Origin: Acidimicrobiales bacterium
GTDB lineage: Bacteria > Actinomycetota > Acidimicrobiia > Acidimicrobiales > MedAcidi-G1
DNA length: 39,359 nt
Reading direction: 5' to 3'
Assembly (NCBI GenBank): GCA_022452145.1
Contig: JAKURY010000005.1
Location: forward strand, 1 to 39,359
The position numbers and the translations under genes are program-made. The notes under the pieces were generated by a model. It ran no database searches, was not told the origin of the DNA, and saw only the letters and a list, made by a program, of their open reading frames with translations. Shown here one piece after another: positions 24,477-30,994 of this stretch. Position 1 is the first letter of the stretch, and each line of letters opens with the position of its first letter.

Positions 24477-25382
24477 ATGGGTCTCCGTTCCAGCCTCGGT
24501 CGCGCCCGCGACGCCTGGTCCACGCACCTGGCAACGGTGCGGGCGGCCGGATCTGTCGACGACCAGACGTGGGAGGACCTGGCCCACGCGCTGCTGCTCG
24601 CCGACATCGGGGTGTCCACCACCGAGGCCCTGATAGCAGGGCTCCGCCATCGGGTGGGCATGGACGGCGTCGACGAGATCGAGGGAGTCCTGGGCCTCCT
24701 CAAAGAGGAGATCCTGGACCGACTGGGTGGGGCTGACCGTTCCCTGGCGGTCGGAGGTTCGCCGTCGGTGTGGCTGTTCGTGGGCGTGAACGGGGTCGGC
24801 AAGACGACCACCATCGGCAAGCTGGGCTGTCGGGAGGTGGCTGCCGGTCGAAGCATCGTGTTCGCCGCGGGTGACACCTTCCGTGCCGCAGCCGCCGACC
24901 AGCTGGCTGTATGGGCCGACCGTGCCGGCTCCAGCCTGGTCCGGGGCGCCGAGGGAGCCGATCCCGGATCGGTGGTCTTCGACGCCGTCGAGCACGCGGC
25001 GGCCCGTGGGGCCGACCTCGTGTTGGCCGACACGGCGGGGCGGGTCCACACGAGGGGCAACCTCATGGACGAGCTCACCAAGGTGCGGCGGGTGGCGGAC
25101 AAGGGTGTCGGCACGGTGACCGAGACGCTCCTGGTCATAGATGCCACCACGGGCCAGAACGGCCTGGTGCAGGCCCGCCAGTTCGCAGCGGCCGCCGACG
25201 TGACGGGCATCGTGCTGACGAAGATGGACGGGTCGGCCCGCGGCGGGATCGTCGTGGCCGTGCAGGACGACCTCGGCATTCCCGTGAAGCTGGTGGGCGT
25301 GGGGGAGGGTCTGGACGACCTGGTGTCCTTCGACCCCCGGGACTTCGTCGACGCGCTGTTCGCCGTCGACGCGGTGGCCTGA
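24477..25382 (+). CDS. ftsY: Signal recognition particle receptor FtsY
   Basis: A 301-residue SRP receptor GTPase made of the N and G domains only; the long acidic A domain of E. coli FtsY is absent. G1 is GVNGVGKT at 103-110, followed by DTFRAAAADQL, DTAGR at 185-189 and TKMDGSARGG. It pairs with Ffh to dock ribosomes making membrane proteins at the translocon. It is 25 bp ahead of ffh, so both SRP GTPases are likely co-transcribed. Many actinobacteria have amtB-glnB-glnD between these two genes; here they are absent. Confidence 0.96.
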   Translation: MGLRSSLGRARDAWSTHLATVRAAGSVDDQTWEDLAHALLLADIGVSTTEALIAGLRHRVGMDGVDEIEGVLGLLKEEILDRLGGADRSLAVGGSPSVWLFVGVNGVGKTTTIGKLGCREVAAGRSIVFAAGDTFRAAAADQLAVWADRAGSSLVRGAEGADPGSVVFDAVEHAAARGADLVLADTAGRVHTRGNLMDELTKVRRVADKGVGTVTETLLVIDATTGQNGLVQARQFAAAADVTGIVLTKMDGSARGGIVVAVQDDLGIPVKLVGVGEGLDDLVSFDPRDFVDALFAVDAVA

Positions 25383-25407
25383 GGCAGGGGCCCGGAGGGG
25401 ACGATCC

Positions 25408-26892
25408 GTGTTCGAGGGTCTGAGCAGTCGATTCGAGGTAATCCTCCGGAAGGTCCGCGGAAGGGGCCGCCTGGGGCCCGAGGAAATCGAGGAGTTCCTG
25501 GGCGAGATCCGGGTGGCCCTCCTGGAGGCCGACGTACACCTCGGTGTCGTTAGGACTCTTCTGGACCGGATAGGGGAACGCGCCGTCGGGTCCGAGTTGG
25601 GCGGGGCATTGAATCCCGGCCAGATGGTCGTGAAGATCGTCCTCGAGGAGCTAACCGAGGTCCTGGGTGGCGAGACGTTCCGGCCCGCCTATGCCCCCAA
25701 GCCACCCACGATCGTCCTCCTGGCAGGACTACAGGGAACAGGCAAGACGACGGCCGCCGCCAAACTGGCCCGCTGGTACAAGGGCCAGGGCCGGAACCCC
25801 ATGCTGATAGGTGCCGACCTCCTGCGTCCCGCTGCCGTCGAGCAGTTGCGGACGCTCGGTGGCCGTATCAACGTGCCCGTGTTCAGCGAGGCGACCGATC
25901 CGGTGTCGGTGGCACGAGCCGGCCTGGCCGAGGCGGTGGGCCTCGGTCGCGACGTGGTGATCTGCGATACGGCCGGTCGCCTGGCTATCGACGAGGACCT
26001 CATGGCCGAGGTGGCCGAGATCTCCGGCGCGCTGCAGCCCCACCACACCTTCCTGGTCATCGACGCCATGACCGGGCAGGACGCGGTCACGACGGCGGAG
26101 GCCTTCCATGCCCGCCTCGGACTGGATGCCCTGATCATCACCAAGCTGGACGGTGACGCCAGGGGTGGCGCCGCCCTGAGCGTCAAGGAGGTGGTCGGTC
26201 GGCCGATTGCGTTCGCATCGAGCGGCGAGACGCTCGAGGACTTCGAGTCGTTCCACCCGGACCGCCTGGCCGGGCGGATCCTGGGGATGGGTGATGTCGA
26301 GACGCTCATAGAGAAGGCGGAGGAGACCTTCGTCGAGGAGCAGGCGGAGGCCGCGGCAGCCCGCATGCTCGAGGGCACGTTCACCCTCGACGACTTCCTC
26401 GAGCAGGTTCGCGCGCTCCGGAAGATGGGGTCGATCAGCAGCATCATGGGGATGGTTCCCGGCATGGCCCGGCAGGTCCGCGACCTCGACGCCGAGGTGG
26501 ACGAGCGCCGAATTGACCGGATAGAGGGGATCATCAACTCCATGACCCCGGCCGAGCGGGTGGATCCGGACGTCATAGACGGTTCGCGTAGGGCCCGTAT
26601 CGCAGCTGGCAGCGGCACCCAGGTGGGCGAGATCAACCAGTTGGTGAAGCAGTTCCGCGAGATGCGCAGGATGATGAAGCAGATGGGTGCCACGGGCCCG
26701 GGTCGGAAGAAGGCCGGCCGCGGGAAGAAGAAGGGTCGCGGCGGGCGGACCACCGCCAGGGGGCCGGCGCCGATCGACGGGAAGGTCGGTGGGAAGAAGG
26801 GCCTGTCCTTGCCCGGCCTTGGCGACCTGCCTGCCAGCCCGGGACCATCCTCCAGCGGACTGGACCTCCTGGGCACCTGGCCCTTCGACTGA
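25408..26892 (+). CDS. ffh: Signal recognition particle protein Ffh (SRP54)
   Basis: A 494-residue SRP GTPase. The NG domain has GLQGTGKT at 107-114, DLLRPAAVEQL, DTAGR and TKLDGDARGGAAL. The methionine-rich M domain (about 300-430; SSIMGMVPGM, MTPAERVDPDVIDGSRRARIAAGSG, MRRMMKQMG) binds 4.5S RNA and signal peptides. The last about 65 residues form a Lys/Gly-rich then Pro/Ser-rich tail (KKAGRGKKKGRGG), longer than in most relatives. It starts at GTG 25408. The SRP RNA gene itself is not in the window. Confidence 0.96.
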   Translation: MFEGLSSRFEVILRKVRGRGRLGPEEIEEFLGEIRVALLEADVHLGVVRTLLDRIGERAVGSELGGALNPGQMVVKIVLEELTEVLGGETFRPAYAPKPPTIVLLAGLQGTGKTTAAAKLARWYKGQGRNPMLIGADLLRPAAVEQLRTLGGRINVPVFSEATDPVSVARAGLAEAVGLGRDVVICDTAGRLAIDEDLMAEVAEISGALQPHHTFLVIDAMTGQDAVTTAEAFHARLGLDALIITKLDGDARGGAALSVKEVVGRPIAFASSGETLEDFESFHPDRLAGRILGMGDVETLIEKAEETFVEEQAEAAAARMLEGTFTLDDFLEQVRALRKMGSISSIMGMVPGMARQVRDLDAEVDERRIDRIEGIINSMTPAERVDPDVIDGSRRARIAAGSGTQVGEINQLVKQFREMRRMMKQMGATGPGRKKAGRGKKKGRGGRTTARGPAPIDGKVGGKKGLSLPGLGDLPASPGPSSSGLDLLGTWPFD

Positions 26893-27059
26893 TTCGGCCT
26901 CGAGCTGCGTCGACGGTCACCTCCCGTTCTGGACGGCGGTGCTGGAAAACCGGGCGGATCACGGCAGACTGTTCCGACCGAACGGGCGCATCATCGCCCT
27001 GCCCAGATTCCGCCCCGCCTGATCGTGCGGGGACGCAACGAGAAGAGAGTGGTACCGAC

Positions 27060-27416
27060 GTGGCCGTGAAGCTCCGCCTGATGCGGATGGGCAAGAAGAA
27101 GCAGCCGACCTACCGTGTGGTGGCCGCCGACTCGCGCAAGGCGCGAAATGGGCGGATCATCGAGGCGGTCGGCTTCTACGACCCCCGCCGTGATCCGTCC
27201 GTGATCGAGATCGACAACGAGAAGGCCGTCGGGTGGCTGCGCAACGGCGCCCAGCCGACCGAGCGCGTCGAGAAGCTCCTGAAGATCACCGGTGCCTGGG
27301 ACGAGTTCAAGGGCCAGCCGGTCGGCACCAGTGGTGCGCAGGTGCCCAAGGTCGAGGAGGCTGTGGTCGAGGAGGCTGTGGTCGAGGAGGCTGTGGTCGA
27401 GGAGGACCCGTCATGA
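27060..27416 (+). CDS. rpsP: Ribosomal protein bS16 with repeated acidic tail
   Basis: A 118-residue S16. The core (MAVKLRLMRMGKKKQPTYRV, VGFYDPRRDP, ERVEKLLKITGAW) ends near residue 85. The last part contains VEEAV repeated three times plus VEED, encoded by perfect 15-bp DNA repeats. S16 is an assembly protein of the 30S body. GTG 27060 has a purine-rich GAGAAGAGAG region upstream. The 167 bp between ffh and rpsP hold a weak candidate promoter (TGGAAA at 26943, CAGACT at 26965). It heads the rpsP-khpA-rimM-trmD run with a 4-nt ATGA overlap to khpA. Confidence 0.96.
   Translation: MAVKLRLMRMGKKKQPTYRVVAADSRKARNGRIIEAVGFYDPRRDPSVIEIDNEKAVGWLRNGAQPTERVEKLLKITGAWDEFKGQPVGTSGAQVPKVEEAVVEEAVVEEAVVEEDPS
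27351..27405 (+). repeat. Tandem 15-bp repeats in the 3' end of rpsP
   Basis: Three perfect copies of GTCGAGGAGGCTGTG (27351-27395) and a partial fourth (27396-27405). Each copy contains GAGGAGG, a strong Shine-Dalgarno match. The last GGAGG ends 7 nt before the khpA ATG at 27413, so the array also supplies that gene's ribosome-binding site. Confidence 0.9.
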
Positions 27417-27661
27417 GCGCAGAGGCACCGATCGCCGAGGGCGTCCTGGAATACCTGATCAGGTCGATCGTCGAGGAGCCGGACGAGGTCCGCATCCAGA
27501 CCTCGGGCGACGAGCGTTGCACATTCTCGGTGACGGTCGCCGACGGTGACATGGGTCGGGTGATCGGCCGTCGGGGTCGGGTGGCCAACGCAATCCGGAC
27601 CATCGTCCGGGCCGCGGCGGTCCGTGACGAGACCGAGATCGACGTCGACTTCGTCGACTGA
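27413..27661 (+). CDS. khpA: KH-domain RNA-binding protein KhpA
   Basis: An 82-residue single KH-domain protein of the YlqC/KhpA family. EGVLEYLIRSIVEEPDEV is the typical start, and VIGRRGRVANAIR contains the GxxG loop that contacts RNA. In other bacteria KhpA pairs with KhpB (Jag/EloR) and affects cell division or elongation; khpB is not here. The position between rpsP and rimM is the standard one. Its start overlaps the rpsP stop, and the Shine-Dalgarno is provided by the rpsP repeat array. Confidence 0.93.
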   Translation: MSAEAPIAEGVLEYLIRSIVEEPDEVRIQTSGDERCTFSVTVADGDMGRVIGRRGRVANAIRTIVRAAAVRDETEIDVDFVD

Positions 27662-27668
27662 CCGTCCT

Positions 27669-28196
27669 GTGGACGGTCGACCGAGCCACGACGGTCCGGT
27701 CCTTCTGGAGGTCGGCCGGATCGACAAGCCCCACGGGCTCCGTGGGGAGGTTGTGGTCAGCCTGATTACCCCGCGACTGGAGCGCCTCGCTGTCGGCTCC
27801 GTCCTCCAGACCGACCGTGGTCCGGTGACCGTTCAGTCCAGCAGGCCGCACCAGCACCGTTTTCTGGTCCGATTCGACCGGATTACCGATCGCGACGCTG
27901 CCGAGGGCTGGCGCGGCGTGGTGCTCTCGGCGCCACCGGTGCTGGACGCCGATGACGACACCCTCTGGCTCCACGAGCTGGTCGGAGCGACCGTGGTGGA
28001 CCAGCACGGCATATCGCACGGCACGGTCGTCGCCCTCCTCGACAATCCGGCCAGCGACCTGCTGGAGCTGACAGACGGTCGCCTGGTCCCCCTGGTGTTC
28101 GTGGTCGGCCACGAGCCGGGCGTGCGCATAGACGTGGACGTCCCCCCGGGCCTGTTGGATGACGGGTACGTCGAGGGCCGGGAGGATGCCCCGTGA
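27669..28196 (+). CDS. rimM: Ribosome maturation factor RimM
   Basis: A 175-residue RimM. The N-terminal domain has LLEVGRIDKPHGLRGEVVV, and the PRC-barrel domain (about 90-170) has LWLHELVGATVVDQ, NPASDLLEL and VPLVFVV. It binds S19 and helps 30S head maturation. GTG 27669 is the best start: 7 nt after the khpA stop and close to the conserved region. It overlaps trmD by 4 nt. Confidence 0.93.
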   Translation: MDGRPSHDGPVLLEVGRIDKPHGLRGEVVVSLITPRLERLAVGSVLQTDRGPVTVQSSRPHQHRFLVRFDRITDRDAAEGWRGVVLSAPPVLDADDDTLWLHELVGATVVDQHGISHGTVVALLDNPASDLLELTDGRLVPLVFVVGHEPGVRIDVDVPPGLLDDGYVEGREDAP

Positions 28197-28927
28197 CCCT
28201 CCGGATAGACATCCTCACGATCTTCCCCGCCATGGTCGAGGGCTATGCGGCCGAGAGCATCCTCGGGCGCGCTTCGGCGGCCGGGCACCTCGACCTCCGG
28301 ATCCACGACCTCCGACTGGCCACCACCGACGTGCACCGGACGGTCGACGACAGCCCGTTCGGTGGGGGGCCCGGCATGGTCCTCATGCCCGAGCCGGTGT
28401 TCGCCGCCGTCGAGGCGGTCGAGCCGCCCCGACCGCTCATCCTCATGGGTCCCGCAGGTCGCTCCTTCGACCAGTCGGTGGCTGGCGAGTTGGCCGCCCT
28501 GGACGGGTTCTCGCTGCTGTGCGGTCGATACGAGGGGGTCGACGAGCGGATTCGGACCGACCTCTGCGACGACGAGCTGTCGATTGGCGACTTCGTACTG
28601 GCAGGCGGGGAGTTGGCGGCGCTCGCCGTCGTCGAGGCCGTGGCCCGTCTCCGACCCGGCGTGCTCGGCAACTCTGCCTCGCCCGAGGAGGAGTCCTTCG
28701 CCGACGGCCTGCTCGAGTATCCGCACTTCACCCGACCGGCCGACTTCCGAGGCATGGAGGTGCCCGACGTGCTCCGGTCGGGCGATCATGCCCGGATCGG
28801 CCGGTGGCGCCGGGCATCGGCCCTGGCCCGGACCATGGCCAGCAGACCCGACCTGATCCTGCGTCGAGGCGGATTGTCCGAGGCCGATCGGGCGCTGCTC
28901 GACGAGTTCGACCTGCCCGGGGACTGA
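28193..28927 (+). CDS. trmD: tRNA (guanine37-N1)-methyltransferase TrmD
   Basis: A 244-residue SPOUT methyltransferase. RIDILTIFPAMVEGY starts the fold; DDSPFGGGPGMVLMPEPVF, GRYEGVDERI and SIGDFVLAGGELAAL form the trefoil knot that binds SAM. The C-terminal tRNA-binding helices (YPHFTRPADFRGMEVPDVL, HARIGRWRR) are complete. It makes m1G37 in tRNAs reading CNN or similar codons and prevents frameshifting. It starts at GTG 28193 within the rimM end. Confidence 0.96.
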   Translation: MTLRIDILTIFPAMVEGYAAESILGRASAAGHLDLRIHDLRLATTDVHRTVDDSPFGGGPGMVLMPEPVFAAVEAVEPPRPLILMGPAGRSFDQSVAGELAALDGFSLLCGRYEGVDERIRTDLCDDELSIGDFVLAGGELAALAVVEAVARLRPGVLGNSASPEEESFADGLLEYPHFTRPADFRGMEVPDVLRSGDHARIGRWRRASALARTMASRPDLILRRGGLSEADRALLDEFDLPGD

Positions 28928-28931
28928 GCCG

Positions 28932-28969
28932 GACGACACAGGGGGTCGCCCACGGCCTCCGGTGTCGTC
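28932..28969 (+). other. Inverted repeat after trmD
   Basis: GACGACAC (28932-28939) and GTGTCGTC (28962-28969) can form an 8-bp stem starting 4 nt after the trmD stop. The loop is 22 nt and there is no U tract. It could end the trmD transcript or protect its 3' end. Confidence 0.35.
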
Positions 28970-28984
28970 ATCGGCGCGCGGCCG

Positions 28985-28990
28985 TATGCT
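28985..28990 (+). promoter_or_regulatory. Probable -10 element (TATGCT) for rplS
   Basis: TATGCT in the 172-bp trmD-rplS gap. Transcription from about 28997 would give a leader of about 100 nt containing two stable hairpins (28999-29015 and 29057-29078). Confidence 0.45.
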
Positions 28991-29099
28991 GGCGGACCGG
29001 TCCGCAACCCGGACCTGATACCCGCCGCTCCCCAGTCGGAGAGGCACACGAACTCCGTCCGAACCCAATCCTTCGGACCCGGCCTCCCGAGGACGAGCC

Positions 29100-29447
29100 A
29101 TGCAGCCCACCGATCTCGTCGATCACCAGAGCCTCCGCGACGACATTCCCGACTTCGGCGCTGGCGACACCCTCAAAGTGCACGTCCGCGTTGTCGAGGG
29201 CAACCGCAAGCGGATCCAGTTGTTCGAGGGCGTGGTCATCAAGCGCCAAGGGAGCGGCATACGGGAGACCTTCACCGTGCGCAAGCTGAGCTTCGGCGTC
29301 GGCGTCGAGAGGACCTTCCCCCTGCACTCTCCGATCATCGACCGGATCGAGGTGGTGACCCGGGGCGACGTCCGTCGGGCGAAGCTCTACTACCTCCGCG
29401 ATCGGATCGGGAAGCGTGCCAAGGTCAAGGAGAAGCGGGACTTCTGA
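29100..29447 (+). CDS. rplS: Ribosomal protein bL19
   Basis: A 115-residue L19, normal length. [59 protein letters not shown] and [20 protein letters not shown] are all family-specific. L19 lies at the 30S-50S interface. A GAGGACGAG Shine-Dalgarno-like stretch precedes the ATG. The leader can fold, so autogenous control is possible. In many actinobacteria rplS is followed by lepB and rnhB; here yraN follows directly. Confidence 0.97.
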   Translation: MQPTDLVDHQSLRDDIPDFGAGDTLKVHVRVVEGNRKRIQLFEGVVIKRQGSGIRETFTVRKLSFGVGVERTFPLHSPIIDRIEVVTRGDVRRAKLYYLRDRIGKRAKVKEKRDF

Positions 29448-29496
29448 TCCCGCTGCAACCGGGTCCGCTGTAGGGGCCGCTGTCGTACCCGGCTCC

Positions 29497-29502
29497 TAGC
29501 GT
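29497..29502 (+). promoter_or_regulatory. Probable -10 element (TAGCGT) for yraN
   Basis: TAGCGT followed by 7 nt and ATG 29510; no Shine-Dalgarno. Confidence 0.45.
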
Positions 29503-29509
29503 CGCCGCC

Positions 29510-29893
29510 ATGGCGGTGCGGGCAGAGGACCACGATTCCAGGTACCGGGGCATAGCGCCCCATCTGGCCCTGGGGGCCTGGGGCGAACAGGTGGCCGAAC
29601 GCCGTTACCGCCGGGACGGCTACCGCGTGCTGGCGCGCAACTGGTGGTGTTCCTCGGGTGAACTCGACCTGATCGTCGGTCGCGGCGACCTGGTGGTGTT
29701 CAGCGAGGTGAAGACCCGATCGTTTACCTCCTTCGGGTGGCCGACCGAGGCCGTGGACCGCCGACGACAGGTACGGCTCCGATCGGCGGCTGCGGCCCGG
29801 TTCCGATCGACGGGAACCAGGCCGACCGAGGTTCGCTTCGATGTCATCTCGGTGCTCCCCGGCCGTGTCGAGAGACTGGAGGGAGCATTCTGA
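29510..29893 (+). CDS. yraN: YraN/UPF0102 family protein
   Basis: A 127-residue restriction-endonuclease-fold protein. LGAWGEQVAERRYRRDGYRVLARNW, GELDLIV and VVFSEVKTRS show the conserved E...D...ExK nuclease-type residues of the UPF0102 family, followed by the DRRRQVRLR helix. The role is not established; a nuclease-like activity is suggested by the fold. It normally sits in the rplS-lepB-rnhB-yraN cluster and here retains that neighbourhood without lepB or rnhB. It converges with a small minus-strand gene 48 bp away. Confidence 0.92.
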   Translation: MAVRAEDHDSRYRGIAPHLALGAWGEQVAERRYRRDGYRVLARNWWCSSGELDLIVGRGDLVVFSEVKTRSFTSFGWPTEAVDRRRQVRLRSAAAARFRSTGTRPTEVRFDVISVLPGRVERLEGAF

Positions 29894-29941
29894 GCCGCTC
29901 CTCCAGCCGAGTGATCCAGAGCCGCTCCTCCGAAAGGGTGG

Positions 29942-30166
29942 TCAGCGAGCGCGCCGCCTGGACCAGCAGCCCCGGTGCCAGTGCCGGCGGAGGTCGGGAG
30001 CATCGACCGGCACGATCACGAGGTGTCCGAGCCCGGGAGGGATGTCGCGGCTGCACCCCGGGCAGGTGTATGCCTTCGTGGCCTGGTACGGATGGATGAA
30101 CCGCTCCTCCAACTCACCGAGGACCTCCGGGTTCTCCACCTCAGGAGGCCCGGGTCCGAGGGCCAC
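29942..30166 (-). CDS. Small Cys/His zinc-site protein, conserved actinobacterial type
   Basis: A 74-residue protein. YTCPGC (C35, C38) and RRHWHRGCW (H62, H64, C67) form a plausible zinc site, with GLGHLVIVPVD between them. The same layout is found in actinobacterial small proteins often mislabelled ATP/GTP-binding protein. No nucleotide-binding motif is visible. The GTG at 30166 directly follows the stop of the upstream 36-codon gene (TGAGTG), so the two are probably one transcript. Function unknown; a nucleic-acid-binding treble-clef-like fold is a guess. Confidence 0.75.
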   Translation of the reverse strand: MALGPGPPEVENPEVLGELEERFIHPYQATKAYTCPGCSRDIPPGLGHLVIVPVDAPDLRRHWHRGCWSRRRAR

Positions 30167-30277
30167 TCACAGGAACAGTGCCCATGCGAGGAGTAGAACG
30201 GCGACGGCGACCGCCGCTCCCACGTAGACGACGTCGCTGGGTCGGCGGGTCCTGGTGCGCTGCGGATCGAAGCCCAT
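30167..30277 (-). CDS. Tiny single-span membrane protein
   Basis: A 36-residue protein: a basic N-terminus (MGFDPQRTRTRRPSD) followed by one membrane helix (VVYVGAAVAVAVLLLAWALFL) reaching the C-terminus. The charge pattern predicts the N-terminus inside. ATG 30277 lies 6 nt after GATACT on the minus strand. It immediately precedes the zinc-site gene on the same strand and is divergent from the cytochrome c gene. No family recognised; the tight linkage and clean hydrophobic profile are the evidence that it is real. Confidence 0.6.
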   Translation of the reverse strand: MGFDPQRTRTRRPSDVVYVGAAVAVAVLLLAWALFL

Positions 30278-30283
30278 GTAGTC

Positions 30284-30291
30284 AGTATCGT
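30284..30291. promoter_or_regulatory. Overlapping divergent -10 candidates
   Basis: On the minus strand GATACT (30284-30289) lies 6 nt before ATG 30277; on the plus strand TATCGT (30286-30291) lies 10 nt before ATG 30302. The two genes are only 24 bp apart, so their promoters must overlap. Confidence 0.35.
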
Positions 30292-30301
30292 CTCCCGGGT
30301 C

Positions 30302-30637
30302 ATGCGACCCCACCCCATCATCCCGATAGTCGGCCTGGTCATGCTGGCGGCGTGTGCGGGATCGCCTCCACCGGTTCCGGGAGCCGACACCGGCACGGCG
30401 GACCCGGTCCTGGTCGAGGGCCGCGAGGTCTGGGCCAGGTCGTGCGCCTCCTGCCACGCTCCCGACGGTGCGGGAGGCAGTGGTCCGTCGATGCGTGCCA
30501 TCGTGGAGCGCTTCCCGGACCCCGGAGACCAGGTCGTCGTGATCGCCGATGGTCGTGGGGGTATGCCAGCGTTCGGTGGCCGCTACTCGGTCTCCGAGAT
30601 CCGTGCCGTCGTCCGATACACCCGCGAGGTGCTCTGA
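30302..30637 (+). CDS. Cytochrome c lipoprotein
   Basis: A 111-residue class I cytochrome c. The signal peptide ends in the lipobox LAAC, so C18 is probably lipidated and the protein anchored to the outer face of the membrane. The haem site is CASCH (C48, C51, H52), and M88 in GRGGMPAFGG is the likely sixth ligand. It would carry single electrons in the cell envelope. No oxidase, reductase or haem-lyase gene is nearby, so its partners are unknown. Its position between yraN and rpsB is unusual for this conserved region. Confidence 0.88.
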   Translation: MRPHPIIPIVGLVMLAACAGSPPPVPGADTGTADPVLVEGREVWARSCASCHAPDGAGGSGPSMRAIVERFPDPGDQVVVIADGRGGMPAFGGRYSVSEIRAVVRYTREVL

Positions 30638-30725
30638 ACACCTCACCCGGTCCGTCGCCGGTCGACCGGGAGCGGGCTCGAGGACGAGGCCACGAGTTCA
30701 TAGCCGGAAACCTGTTCCCGGAGGA

Positions 30726-30840
30726 CCTGTTCGACAGGAAGTAGGCCCCGTTCGACGAGAACCTCGACGGGAGTGGGCCACGTTTGACGGAAACTTCGAC
30801 GGAAACTTCGACGGGAAGTAGTACCTGTTCGATGGGAGGT
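30726..30840 (+). repeat. Phased TTCGAC-type repeat array upstream of rpsB
   Basis: TTCGAC or one-mismatch versions begin at 30730, 30751, 30763 (CTCGAC), 30783 (TTTGAC), 30795, 30807 and 30828 (TTCGAT). The intervals are 21, 12, 20, 12, 12 and 21 bp. GACGGAAACTTC is an exact 12-bp tandem duplicate at 30787-30810. ACCTGTTC also recurs at three places here. Units are too short and irregular for CRISPR. Confidence 0.7.
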
Positions 30841-30871
30841 TCCGCCGGGGCTGAATCTCTCGACCCAGCGG

Positions 30872-30877
30872 TACACT
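30872..30877 (+). promoter_or_regulatory. Probable -10 element (TACACT) for rpsB-tsf
   Basis: TACACT lies 32 bp after the repeat array. Transcription would start near 30884 and give a leader of about 110 nt. The -35 region is not convincing. Confidence 0.5.
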
Positions 30878-30885
30878 TCGTCCCC

Positions 30886-30910
30886 GGTTCGGCACGACGT
30901 GTGCCGAACC
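30886..30910 (+). promoter_or_regulatory. Perfect hairpin at the 5' end of the rpsB leader
   Basis: GGTTCGGCAC, loop GACGT, then GTGCCGAACC: a 10-bp perfect stem with a 5-nt loop, beginning about 9 nt after the -10 element, so at the very start of the transcript. It could stabilise the mRNA or be part of an S2 autoregulatory site. As DNA it is also a 25-bp interrupted palindrome. Confidence 0.55.
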
Positions 30911-30994
30911 AGATCAGAACACCCCCACCCACCCACGGTCGCCCCAGGGCGCGAGGCGGGGGCGAGACGAACCGTTGGGAAGGGAGACCACGAC

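Larger units (their letters stand above)
30638..30994 (+). other. 357-bp non-coding stretch before rpsB
   Basis: No credible gene on either strand. It holds a weak inverted repeat just after the cytochrome gene (CCCGGTC 30646-30652, GACCGGG 30664-30670), a TTCGAC repeat array (30726-30840), a TACACT -10 element (30872-30877), a perfect 10-bp hairpin (30886-30910) and the rest of the rpsB leader with a Shine-Dalgarno (GGGAGA) near 30982. Confidence 0.7.

Noticed and set aside
25408-26892. Lys/Gly-rich Ffh tail as a fused extra domain
   Set aside because: It is low-complexity with no domain features; basic tails of variable length are common in actinobacterial Ffh.
30726-30840. CRISPR array
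   Set aside because: Repeat words are 6-12 bp with no unique spacers and no cas genes.
30698-30895. Short frames on both strands across the TTCGAC array
   Set aside because: Their repeats only reflect the DNA repeats; no start signal, no homology, and the frames run through the rpsB promoter.
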